Assembly (NCBI GenBank): GCA_028287665.1
Contig: JAQBPF010000228.1
Span: 1-8,154, forward strand
Reading direction: 5' to 3'
Length of the DNA stretch: 8,154 nucleotides
Source: Deinococcus sp.
GTDB taxonomy: Bacteria > Deinococcota > Deinococci > Deinococcales > Deinococcaceae
Within the stretch, counting starts at the first letter, position 1, and each line of letters begins with the position of its first letter. Below the pieces are notes generated by a model that made no database searches, was not told the origin of the DNA, and saw only the letters and a list, made by a program, of their open reading frames with translations. Both the position numbers and the translations under genes were made by a program. This document shows positions 1 through 6,648 of this stretch, piece by piece.

Positions 1-105
1 GGCCTCGCCATTGCCCGCGCCCTCACCGAAGCGCAGGGCGGGCAAATTGAGGCGCGGAATCATCCGGGGGGCGGAGCGGAATTTACGCTGACTTTTCCGG
101 CGTGA
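1..105 (+). CDS. Sensor histidine kinase, C-terminal fragment (partial, 5' end outside window)
   Basis: The first 34 codons are open in frame 1 and end at TGA 103-105. They encode the very end of a GHKL/HATPase_c ATP-binding domain. The stretch GLAIARALTEAQGGQIEARN is the usual sequence after the G2 box of two-component histidine kinases, in which the Gly and Leu of GLGLAIA contact the ATP lid. The terminal GGGAEFTLTFPA is the last beta-strand pair that closes the domain. The kinase would autophosphorylate a histidine and pass the phosphate to a response regulator, but the sensor part, the HisKA domain and the partner all lie outside the window, so the signal is unknown. The gene converges on rqcH with only 16 bp between stop codons. 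The family is seen directly; the subfamily cannot be told. Confidence 0.85.
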   Translation, partial: GLAIARALTEAQGGQIEARNHPGGGAEFTLTFPA

Positions 106-121
106 AGCCTTCAGACTGGAT

Positions 122-1705
<1,584 letters not shown>

Positions 1706-1711
1706 GGTTGA

Positions 1712-1718
1712 CCCCTCC
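1712..1718 (-). promoter_or_regulatory. Shine-Dalgarno of rqcH supporting a TTG start
   Basis: On the minus strand GGAGGGG sits 6 nt before the TTG at 1705. The spacing is ideal for TTG. It is too long for the in-frame ATG at 1693, which has only GGAAGGG with a 3-nt gap. This site decides the start codon. Confidence 0.7.
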
Positions 1719-1867
1719 AGCGGTAAGGCAAGTCAGAAAAGACGGGAAAAATGATCATGGGAGCCATGCTAGCGCTCAGAACGCTGGGAACCTATGGGCC
1801 ATCAGGCGCAGTGGGCCACCATGAGCAACACGAAAGGCACGAGCCGGAGCCTGTGCCTTGGTCAGAC

Positions 1868-1891
1868 GGGGGCGAGAAATCGGCCGCCCCC
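1868..1891. repeat. Perfect 7-bp GC inverted repeat (hairpin)
   Basis: GGGGGCG at 1868-1874 and CGCCCCC at 1885-1891 pair perfectly around a 10-nt loop. No T-run follows on either strand, so it is not a standard intrinsic terminator. It could protect the bamA mRNA 3' end or pause polymerase before rqcH. Confidence 0.55.
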
Positions 1892-1902
1892 ACACTGGAA
1901 CG

Positions 1903-1928
1903 CTCCCTAAGGGGAGGCCCATTTTTTT
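1903..1928 (+). terminator. Weak intrinsic-terminator-like hairpin plus T7 on the + strand
   Basis: CTCCC (1903-1907) pairs with GGGAG (1912-1916) around a 4-nt loop. After GCCCA comes T7 at 1922-1928, two bases before the bamA stop codon. The U-tract orientation fits termination of + strand, that is antisense, transcription heading into the bamA 3' end. The stem is short and sits 5 nt from the T-run, so the call is weak. On the bamA strand the same sequence is an A-tract before a hairpin, which is not a terminator. Confidence 0.3.
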
Positions 1929-1930
1929 GC

Positions 1931-4543
1931 TTAGAAGAAGTTACCGATACGGAAGTAGAACGCGCCCTTGTTGTTCTGGGGGCTGTACCCGTAATCGAAA
2001 CGCAGATTGGCCAACCGTGCGCCGTTGAAGCCGACATTGACCTGTACGCCCGCACCGACGCCGTACTTCAGGCCAAACGACTCGCCAGAGTTCCAGGCGT
2101 CGCCCGCGTCGGCGAACAGCACGCCGTACACGCCTTCGGTCACGGCGGTGTTCAGGTTGAAGTCGTAGCGGTATTCGCCGCTGGCCGTAAAGTAGTTGGT
2201 GCCGAATTCCGAACCATCGGCAATGCCGCGAATCTGCTTGGAGGCTATCGGAGAACTGCCGCCGCCCACCGTGTAACCCGTGCCTGCCGGAGAGGTGCCG
2301 AACAGCGTTCCAGCGTTGGCCCGGACAGCAATAACAGACCGGGCGCCGGTCACGCCATTGCCTTTATCAATCGTGCCGCCCACACCAAAGTAGGTGCTGG
2401 CACCCGTTTCCACGTCGGTCCAGCCCACAGGCGTTTGGCCGGAGCGCCCGAACGAATAGGCGGGGTCGAAGTTGGCCCGCACGCCGCTGCTGGGGAATTC
2501 GGGATTGTTGGTGGTGTCGTAACGCAGACCCAGATTCACGCGGGTGGTCAGGCTGTTGGGGGCCAGGAGCGTCCCGGCCACGGGGTCGGAATAGGGGTCC
2601 GGGGTAGGAGTGGGTTCGTCTTTTTGTCGCGGCTCCAAGAAGTAGGTGCGGTAGTTGAGGCCTATGCCTGCGCTGATGCCGAGAGCCTGCGTGATGCTGC
2701 GGCCCGCCGATACGCTGAAGCCCGTGGTGCGTACGGTGTAGTCACGGTCGGTATCGTAGCTCTTGTCTTTCAGCGCCTCGTTGGACTTATCGACCAACGT
2801 ATTGTTGCCCGTGACACTGGTGCCCACATTGGCCGACACGCTGGTGCGGTTGGTGCGGAAGTCGGCAAAGTCGAGGTCAAGCCAGGGAATGGTGTAGGAC
2901 ACGTTGCCCACCAGGTTTTGCTTGGCCTGGTTTTGCTGGGCACCCGCCGAGATGCTGAGGTTGTGACCCAGACCGAACACGTTGGGATTGCTGTACGAGG
3001 CGTCGCCCGCCAGGCCAGAAACCGTGTCGTAGGCCAGGCCCAGGCTCACAGGAATACCGGTGCTGGCTTCGGCCAGGGTCAGCACGTAGGTGATGTTTTC
3101 AGGCGTCTGAGGATCGCTGGTGGCCGATTCGCTCACGATGGTCACGTAGCCCAGACGGCTGATGTTGCCCAGCGCCTCACGGATTTCGGGAAGACTGAAA
3201 GGACGGTTCACGGCAGGCAGTTCGCGCAGGATCACGCGGTCCTGGGTGCGCTTGTTGCCCTGCCACTTCAGGTCGTAGCCCACGATCTTCACTTCGCGGG
3301 TGTTGAAGGTCAGCGTGCCGTTTTCAAAGCTCACGGCGTCGCGGGTGCTGATCTCGTAGCCCGCCTTGCGGTAGGCGTCACGCAGCGCCAGGAAGTCCTG
3401 CTGGGCCAGTTGCGGGCTGTACACGTCGCCCACTTTGGTGCTGATGGCCGCCTGAAGCGTGGCAGTGGGAACCAGCGTATTGCCCGAAAACACGATGGCT
3501 TTAACGGGGCCGCTGGCAATATCGGCAGCGCCGAAGAGCACCGTGACGCGCGAGGGATCGCTGGGGTCGGGTTGCAGGCCAAAGCCCACGGGTTTGCCGG
3601 TCTGGTTGGAGAGGGTACGCACGTCGGCCTGAATGCCCGCCAGCGTGAGGGGCTGGCCCACACGGGACTGCAACGTGACGTTCGGGTCACCCAGATCGCT
3701 GAGGTCGAGGGCGGCAATTCGGCCTTCTACGGCACGGATTTTCAGCACGCCGTCTTCCAGGCTGCTGCCCTGCGCGTCCACACCGGCCTGCAGGTATCCG
3801 GCGGCGTCATAGGCCTGCTGAAGCTGCTGAATAGCGGCAAAGTAGGCGGCAGGCGTAAACTTTTTGGCGTCGTAGAGGGGCTTGAAGATATTCGTGACCG
3901 TGGCGGCGGGCAGCAGGGACACGTTCTCCACTTCGACGCGCTTGATGGGCGCAGTTTCATCGACCACAAAGGTCAGTGCCACGGTGTTGTCAGCATTGAC
4001 CTTCTGGGTCACGCTGATGCTGGGGGCAAAGGGATAGCCTTCGCTGCTGTAATTCTGGGCCAACGCCTCTTTGGCCTGATCGAGCCGCTGAGAGTTCAGG
4101 GTCGCGCCGGGAGCCACGTTCAGCAGGTCGGCCACGCTGGCCTTGAAGCCGTCGGCGGGCAGGAAGGTCAGGCCGGTGGTTTCCACGGTGGAGATGGTGG
4201 GATTGGGCGTCACGGTAATGGAGAGCGTGTCGCGCCCGCCCACGGTGCGGAGTTCTGCCACAGCAGACTTGAAGTAGCCAGTTGCTACGACTTCCTGCTC
4301 GACCTGACGCAGGTTGACGCTGGACAGGGACGCGCCGGGCTGGGTGGTCAGGGTGGCCCGCACAAAGTTGGCCAGCAATTCGGTGGTGCCCGTGACGGTG
4401 ATGTCCTGCACGGTTCCGGCCTGCTGGGTTGATGTGGGCTGAGCAGGGGTGGTGGGGGTGGTCGGCTGCGCTTGTTGGGCGTGGGCCAGTGCCGGAGCAA
4501 CCAGCAGCATTGTCGTCACGGCAAGGGTCATGGGGTGTCGCAT
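1931..4543 (-). CDS. bamA: Omp85-family outer membrane protein assembly factor BamA
   Basis: BamA is the outer-membrane, POTRA-bearing insertase that folds beta-barrel proteins. This start gives 870 residues. [20 protein letters not shown] followed by HA is a signal peptide with a likely cut at AHA/QQ (after residue 22), then a Gln/Thr/Pro-rich linker to about residue 44. Six successive POTRA-like repeats can be read by eye at about 45-115, 116-198, 199-275, 276-345, 346-417 and 418-493; the fifth ([20 protein letters not shown]) and sixth are the clearest. The barrel runs from about 494 to 870. It has the loop-6 motif as IRGI at 771-774, where V/I-R-G-F/Y is usual, and ends [23 protein letters not shown], a C-terminal aromatic beta-signal. 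ATG 4543 is preferred because AGGAG lies 4 nt upstream and the signal peptide starts there. An in-frame TTG at 4612 would add 23 polar residues in front. The gene is divergent from yggS. TamA-like or two-partner Omp85 roles are less likely given the repeat number. Confidence 0.93.
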   Translation of the reverse strand: MRHPMTLAVTTMLLVAPALAHAQQAQPTTPTTPAQPTSTQQAGTVQDITVTGTTELLANFVRATLTTQPGASLSSVNLRQVEQEVVATGYFKSAVAELRTVGGRDTLSITVTPNPTISTVETTGLTFLPADGFKASVADLLNVAPGATLNSQRLDQAKEALAQNYSSEGYPFAPSISVTQKVNADNTVALTFVVDETAPIKRVEVENVSLLPAATVTNIFKPLYDAKKFTPAAYFAAIQQLQQAYDAAGYLQAGVDAQGSSLEDGVLKIRAVEGRIAALDLSDLGDPNVTLQSRVGQPLTLAGIQADVRTLSNQTGKPVGFGLQPDPSDPSRVTVLFGAADIASGPVKAIVFSGNTLVPTATLQAAISTKVGDVYSPQLAQQDFLALRDAYRKAGYEISTRDAVSFENGTLTFNTREVKIVGYDLKWQGNKRTQDRVILRELPAVNRPFSLPEIREALGNISRLGYVTIVSESATSDPQTPENITYVLTLAEASTGIPVSLGLAYDTVSGLAGDASYSNPNVFGLGHNLSISAGAQQNQAKQNLVGNVSYTIPWLDLDFADFRTNRTSVSANVGTSVTGNNTLVDKSNEALKDKSYDTDRDYTVRTTGFSVSAGRSITQALGISAGIGLNYRTYFLEPRQKDEPTPTPDPYSDPVAGTLLAPNSLTTRVNLGLRYDTTNNPEFPSSGVRANFDPAYSFGRSGQTPVGWTDVETGASTYFGVGGTIDKGNGVTGARSVIAVRANAGTLFGTSPAGTGYTVGGGSSPIASKQIRGIADGSEFGTNYFTASGEYRYDFNLNTAVTEGVYGVLFADAGDAWNSGESFGLKYGVGAGVQVNVGFNGARLANLRFDYGYSPQNNKGAFYFRIGNFF

Positions 4544-4547
4544 TCTT

Positions 4548-4552
4548 CTCCT
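4548..4552 (-). promoter_or_regulatory. Shine-Dalgarno of bamA
   Basis: On the minus strand AGGAG (extended AGGAGAAG) precedes ATG 4543 with a 4-nt gap. It selects this start, which opens directly on the signal peptide, over the TTG at 4612. Confidence 0.65.
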
Positions 4553-4760
4553 AGTGTCGCACAAGCCTGCTGGAGTCCGCCCCGGACAGTGAGAATCCTC
4601 TGAATGGATCAATCAGGGACAATTTCACCGCAGCGGGGCATAGGCCTGACGACGCACTGAGCTACACCTTCCCGGTTACGGCCCTGAGAAGCGTGAAGAT
4701 TCCTTGACAGCAACATCAGAAACCGGGCGGCGTGCGGGCAGCAGCCTGGTGCCGACAGAC

Positions 4761-4789
4761 TTGAGTAGGCGGCCCAGACAGGCCAGAAT
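4761..4789 (+). promoter_or_regulatory. Candidate promoter for yggS-divIVA
   Basis: TTGAGT at 4761-4766 and CAGAAT at 4784-4789 are separated by 17 bp. Each matches the sigma-70 type consensus at 4 of 6 positions. Transcription would start near 4796, about 40 nt before the yggS ATG. The match is modest. Confidence 0.3.
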
Positions 4790-4836
4790 GCCGATGTGAA
4801 ACAAATAAACATCATTCCTCGAGGGCGGGGGACGGA

Positions 4837-5493
4837 ATGAGCGTGCCAGAGGTCTTGACCCATCTGCGGGCGCTGGAAGCACAAACCGGACGGCCATCAG
4901 GAAGCGTGCGTCTGGTGGCCGTGACCAAAGGGCAGCCCATAGAGGCCATTCGGGAGCGGGTGCTGGCGTGCGGCGAACACGTGCTGGGCGAAGGCCGCGC
5001 CCAGGAACTGCGGGACAAGGCGGCCCTGATGTCCGGTCATTCGCAACAAGAGTGGCCCGAAATAGAGTGGCACTTTATTGGGACCTTGCAGCGCAACAAG
5101 GTCAAGTACCTGAAGCCGGTGACGCTGGTGCACGGCATAGAGGAGGTCTGGCAGGCCGAGGCCATTGCACAGGCGGCGCAGGGTTGGGGCCGCGCGCCCG
5201 ATCTGCTGCTCCAGCTTCATAATGGAGAAGAACAAAAACACGGTGTCAGGCCAGAGCAATTGAGCGCTGTTTACCATCAGGTGATGCAGACAGGACTGAA
5301 GGTACGCGGATTGATGGTGATGGCCCCCGACGACGCCGATGAGCAGGGCACTTTGCAGCTGTTTGAAGACACTGCACGCCGCGCCCATGACCTGGGCTTG
5401 CCCGAACTGAGCATGGGCATGAGCGATGATTATCCGCTGGCCGTGCAGGCCGGAGCCACGCTGGTCAGGGTCGGCAGGAGGTTGTTCCAATGA
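4837..5493 (+). CDS. yggS: YggS/YlmE/PLPBP family PLP homeostasis protein
   Basis: This 218-residue protein belongs to the YggS (PROSC/PLPHP) family: cytosolic, TIM-barrel, single-domain PLP-binding proteins without known catalytic activity that buffer free pyridoxal phosphate and affect amino-acid pools. The PLP lysine is Lys31 in [10 protein letters not shown]. Further family blocks are GEGRAQEL (about residues 51-58, usually GENRVQE), [16 protein letters not shown] (about 76-91; most members have HFIGxLQxNK), and the phosphate-binding C-terminal [20 protein letters not shown] followed by VGRRLFQ. Length is slightly below the usual 225-235. ATG 4837 is preceded by a purine-rich GGGGGACGG stretch that acts as the ribosome-binding site. 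The stop overlaps the divIVA start by 4 bp, so the two are very probably one transcription and translation unit. yggS next to divIVA recalls the Gram-positive ylmE-sepF-ylmG-ylmH-divIVA cluster. Confidence 0.95.
   Translation: MSVPEVLTHLRALEAQTGRPSGSVRLVAVTKGQPIEAIRERVLACGEHVLGEGRAQELRDKAALMSGHSQQEWPEIEWHFIGTLQRNKVKYLKPVTLVHGIEEVWQAEAIAQAAQGWGRAPDLLLQLHNGEEQKHGVRPEQLSAVYHQVMQTGLKVRGLMVMAPDDADEQGTLQLFEDTARRAHDLGLPELSMGMSDDYPLAVQAGATLVRVGRRLFQ
5476..5482 (+). promoter_or_regulatory. Shine-Dalgarno of divIVA inside the yggS 3' end
   Basis: AGGAGGT, a near-perfect anti-16S match, lies inside the last codons of yggS and 7 nt before the divIVA ATG at 5490. Together with the ATGA overlap it points to coupled but strong translation of divIVA. 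Confidence 0.75.
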
Positions 5494-6236
5494 AATTGTC
5501 ACCACTCGATATCCGTCATCATGAGTTTCCGGGCCGCTTTGGAGGCTATGACCGCCTGAGCGTGCGCCAGTTCTTGACTGATGTGGCCGAAGAATTGGAG
5601 GGCGTATTGCAGGAACGCCAGAGCATGCAGGAGCGCATGCAGGAGTTGGAGCGCCGCGTCGCGGAACTGAAGGAGCAGGAGGACGAGATTCGCCGCACCC
5701 TGGTGGCCGCCGAACGCATGGGCCACGACCTGCGCGAGTTGGCCACCCGCGAAAGTGAAGTCATTCTGGCGCAGGCCAACTCCTTCCGCGACGCCATTCA
5801 CAACGACGCCCAGCTCCGCAGCACCGAACTGGAGGCCGCCCACCAGAGCCGCATCAGTGCGCTGGAACTGGCCTTCCGGGGCCGCTTCGCCGACCTGGAG
5901 CGCGAGCAGCATCAACTGATTCTGGAGCGGGAGCGGGCACAGGCCGAACGGATGGCCGACCTGGAGCGCGTCTTTTCGGATCGTCACAGCGACCTGACGG
6001 CGCGGCTGGCCAGTGCCCGGCAGGAATACGCCCAGTTTCTCAGTGGCTACCGCGCCCTGGTGTCGTCGTTCAGTGAACTCTCAGCCCGCCATATCCTGCC
6101 CGAAGAGCTGGCCCCGCTGGAACGCCCGCCGTTGCCCAGCGCCCCTGTACCGACCCTCGATGTGCCGCTGCCCGACCTGCCCACCGCGCCCGAACCGCAT
6201 GAGTTGCCGCGCATAGAGGAACAGCAGTTTCTGTAA
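5490..6236 (+). CDS. divIVA: DivIVA-domain cell division/polarity protein
   Basis: This is a 248-residue cytoplasmic coiled-coil scaffold that in other bacteria binds negatively curved membrane at septa and poles and positions division, chromosome-segregation or cell-wall proteins. The N-terminal lipid-binding domain is clear and aligns without gaps with Bacillus Div[16 protein letters not shown], then [14 protein letters not shown] (residues 16-29). The membrane-inserting Phe17 is kept; the usual Arg18 is Gly18, but Arg16 precedes it. A long heptad-rich coiled coil follows at about 30-80 ([20 protein letters not shown] and onward) and again at about 110-180. The C-terminus from about 203 is a Pro-rich, acidic, probably disordered tail ([20 protein letters not shown]) ending in EEQQFL. 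It overlaps yggS by ATGA behind its own AGGAGGT. No sepF, ylmG or ylmH lies between, unlike the Gram-positive arrangement. The combination with bamA nearby is typical of Deinococcus, a diderm that has DivIVA. Confidence 0.92.
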   Translation: MKLSPLDIRHHEFPGRFGGYDRLSVRQFLTDVAEELEGVLQERQSMQERMQELERRVAELKEQEDEIRRTLVAAERMGHDLRELATRESEVILAQANSFRDAIHNDAQLRSTELEAAHQSRISALELAFRGRFADLEREQHQLILERERAQAERMADLERVFSDRHSDLTARLASARQEYAQFLSGYRALVSSFSELSARHILPEELAPLERPPLPSAPVPTLDVPLPDLPTAPEPHELPRIEEQQFL

Positions 6237-6386
6237 CAGTTCAGGTACGAGGACCAGAAAATACCCTAGCAGCAAGAGGAATTGGGCTTGCTGAGGGCTC
6301 AAGCTGGCACCCCAGATCTGAACACCCGTCGGAGAGTGAGATTCTGTTTTGACGTGAGCGCAACCCACACCCAGCTTCTGCCCCGT
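6237..6386. other. divIVA downstream region, no gene
   Basis: These 150 bp between the divIVA stop and the first hairpin element have no ORF with a ribosome-binding site and no recognisable RNA gene. They contain a hairpin at 6265-6298, a perfect palindrome CAGATCTG at 6313-6320, and an AAGCTGG (6301-6307)/CCAGCTT (6371-6377) inverted pair 63 bp apart. A TTGACG at 6349-6354 lacks a -10 partner. Confidence 0.55.
6265..6298 (+). terminator. Hairpin after divIVA, possible transcription end without U-tract
   Basis: CAGCAAG (6271-6277) pairs perfectly with CTTGCTG (6288-6294) around a 10-nt loop. CCCT (6265-6268) pairs with AGGG (6295-6298) across a two-base AG bulge, giving about 11 paired bases, 28 nt after the divIVA stop. 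There is no T-run after it, so it may be a processed 3' end or a Rho-dependent site rather than a classical terminator. Confidence 0.4.
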
Positions 6387-6396
6387 TAGAGCTTTT

Positions 6397-6433
6397 GGCA
6401 GAAGAATGGCGTGTTGTGCTCCATTCTTCTGCC
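6397..6433. repeat. Hairpin A of copy 1, perfect 13-bp stem
   Basis: GGCAGAAGAATGG (6397-6409) and CCATTCTTCTGCC (6421-6433) are perfect reverse complements around an 11-nt loop. TTTT precedes the stem on the + strand, so on the minus strand the stem is followed by AAAA and on the + strand by CGAG; neither is terminator-like. It occupies the place of the short GTCAT/ATGAC hairpin in copy 2. Confidence 0.8.
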
Positions 6434-6474
6434 CGAGCAGAGCGAGTGAATGGGTGAGCAGGACGGACAATGGA

Positions 6475-6503
6475 GGCCTCGGCGGTGCTCTGCCGCCGAG
6501 GCC
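6475..6503. repeat. Hairpin B of copy 1, perfect 11-bp GC stem
   Basis: GGCCTCGGCGG (6475-6485) and CCGCCGAGGCC (6493-6503) pair perfectly around the 7-nt loop TGCTCTG. It is very stable and has no U-tract. It stands at the same position as the CCACCGAAA/TTTCGGTGG hairpin of copy 2, with unrelated sequence. Confidence 0.8.
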
Positions 6504-6522
6504 GGAATTCGGAAAGATACTC

Positions 6523-6638
6523 TAGAGCATTTGTCATAATAATGACCGAGCGGAGCGAGTGAATTTCATTGAGCAGGACGGAGAATGGAGCCACCGAAAG
6601 TCTCTTTTTTCGGTGGTGTAAATCGGAGAACTGCTCTA
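6523..6638 (+). repeat. Non-coding hairpin element, copy 2 (MITE-like, 14-bp terminal inverted repeat)
   Basis: This 116-bp copy runs from the TA shared with copy 1 to the TA at 6637-6638. Its ends form an imperfect inverted repeat: CTAGAGCATTTGTC (6522-6535) against GAGAACTGCTCTAG (6626-6639), 12 of 14 positions complementary, the outer 8 perfect. Inside are a small hairpin GTCAT/ATGAC (6533-6546), a core at 6547-6590 (CGAGCGGAGCGAGTGAAT, then TGAGCAGGACGGAGAATGG) and a hairpin with a 9-bp stem. The core matches copy 1 at 37 positions. No coding capacity. The right end stops 9-10 bp before the P450 start codon. A non-autonomous TA-targeting element is my preferred reading; family membership cannot be settled without genome-wide copies. 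Confidence 0.65.
6591..6616. repeat. Hairpin of copy 2, perfect 9-bp stem
   Basis: CCACCGAAA (6591-6599) pairs with TTTCGGTGG (6608-6616) around an 8-nt loop GTCTCTTT. The T-tract lies in the loop and distal arm rather than after the stem, so it is not a standard terminator. It is the positional counterpart of the 6475-6503 hairpin. Confidence 0.75.
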
Positions 6639-6642
6639 GGCT
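6637..6642 (+). promoter_or_regulatory. Candidate -10 box for a leaderless P450 transcript
   Basis: TAGGCT fits the TANNNT form of extended Deinococcus -10 sites and lies exactly 6 nt before the P450 ATG, the spacing expected when transcription begins at the start codon. Leaderless mRNAs are common in Deinococcus. The first three bases belong to the right end of copy 2. No good -35 is seen at the expected place (TGGTGT at 6614-6619 is poor). Confidence 0.4.
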
Positions 6643-6648
6643 ACGGGT

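Larger units (their letters stand above)
1706..1930. other. bamA-rqcH intergenic gap with two hairpins
   Basis: This is 225 bp without a credible gene. Reading along bamA and rqcH transcription (minus), the bamA stop is followed by an A7 tract, a short CTCCC/GGGAG hairpin and then a GGGGGCG/CGCCCCC hairpin, none with a downstream U-run. Small palindromes near 1751-1768 (ATGATCAT; CATGG-GAG-CCATG) have no clear role. I see no convincing promoter for rqcH, so read-through from bamA or an unrecognised promoter are both possible. Confidence 0.6.
4544..4836. other. Divergent intergenic region between bamA and yggS
   Basis: These 293 bp must hold the promoters of bamA (leftward) and of the yggS-divIVA operon (rightward). 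No RNA gene or credible small ORF is seen; short open frames here have no Shine-Dalgarno and unnatural composition (Cys, Arg and Pro-rich). For bamA I find only poor matches such as TTGTCC followed by GATTCT at a spacing that is too long. A rightward candidate promoter is listed separately. Bases 4793-4813 are locally AT-rich and contain GATGT and ACATC as inverted 5-mers separated by 11 nt, just ahead of the yggS ribosome-binding region. Confidence 0.6.
6387..6524 (+). repeat. Non-coding hairpin element, copy 1 (MITE-like)
   Basis: This 138-bp copy is bounded by TA at 6387-6388 (TAGAGCTTTTGGCA) and TA at 6523-6524 (GATACTCTAG). In order it holds a left end, hairpin A, a conserved core of about 42 bp (6434-6475), hairpin B and a right end. 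It aligns along its whole length with copy 2 at 6523-6638: left end TAGAGC[T/A]TTTG[G/T]CA, core almost identical, right end TCGGA followed by CTCTAG. Its terminal inverted repeats are degraded (TAGAG plus scattered matches). There is no ORF, so any movement would need a transposase elsewhere. The TA boundaries suggest an IS630/Tc1-type origin, which is inference. It could instead be a structured RNA or a Deinococcus dispersed small repeat. Confidence 0.6.

Noticed and set aside
1751..4432. An 893-codon open frame on the + strand opposite bamA
   Set aside because: It is an antisense shadow caused by high GC3 in bamA. The translation is His/Val/Gly/Gln-rich with no domains, while the minus strand has a signal peptide, POTRA repeats and a barrel.
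4544..4612. A 23-residue N-terminal extension of BamA from TTG 4612
   Set aside because: It would place polar residues in front of a good signal peptide and lacks a better ribosome-binding site. ATG 4543 has AGGAG directly upstream.
4704..4709. Perfect TTGACA -35 hexamer on the + strand
   Set aside because: At 16-18 bp downstream the sequence is GC-rich with no TANNNT-like -10, and it lies far from the yggS start.
4609..4884. A small minus-strand ORF upstream of bamA
   Set aside because: No Shine-Dalgarno, unnatural composition, and it overlaps the start of yggS on the other strand.
6591..6616. Copy 2 hairpin as a Rho-independent terminator
   Set aside because: The T-tract lies in the loop and within the distal arm, not after the stem. 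The stem also has a positional counterpart in copy 1 with no T-tract.
6237..6648. CRISPR-like or tandem repeat array
   Set aside because: Only two diverged copies of more than 110 bp are present with internal hairpins and no regular spacers, and there are no cas genes in the window.
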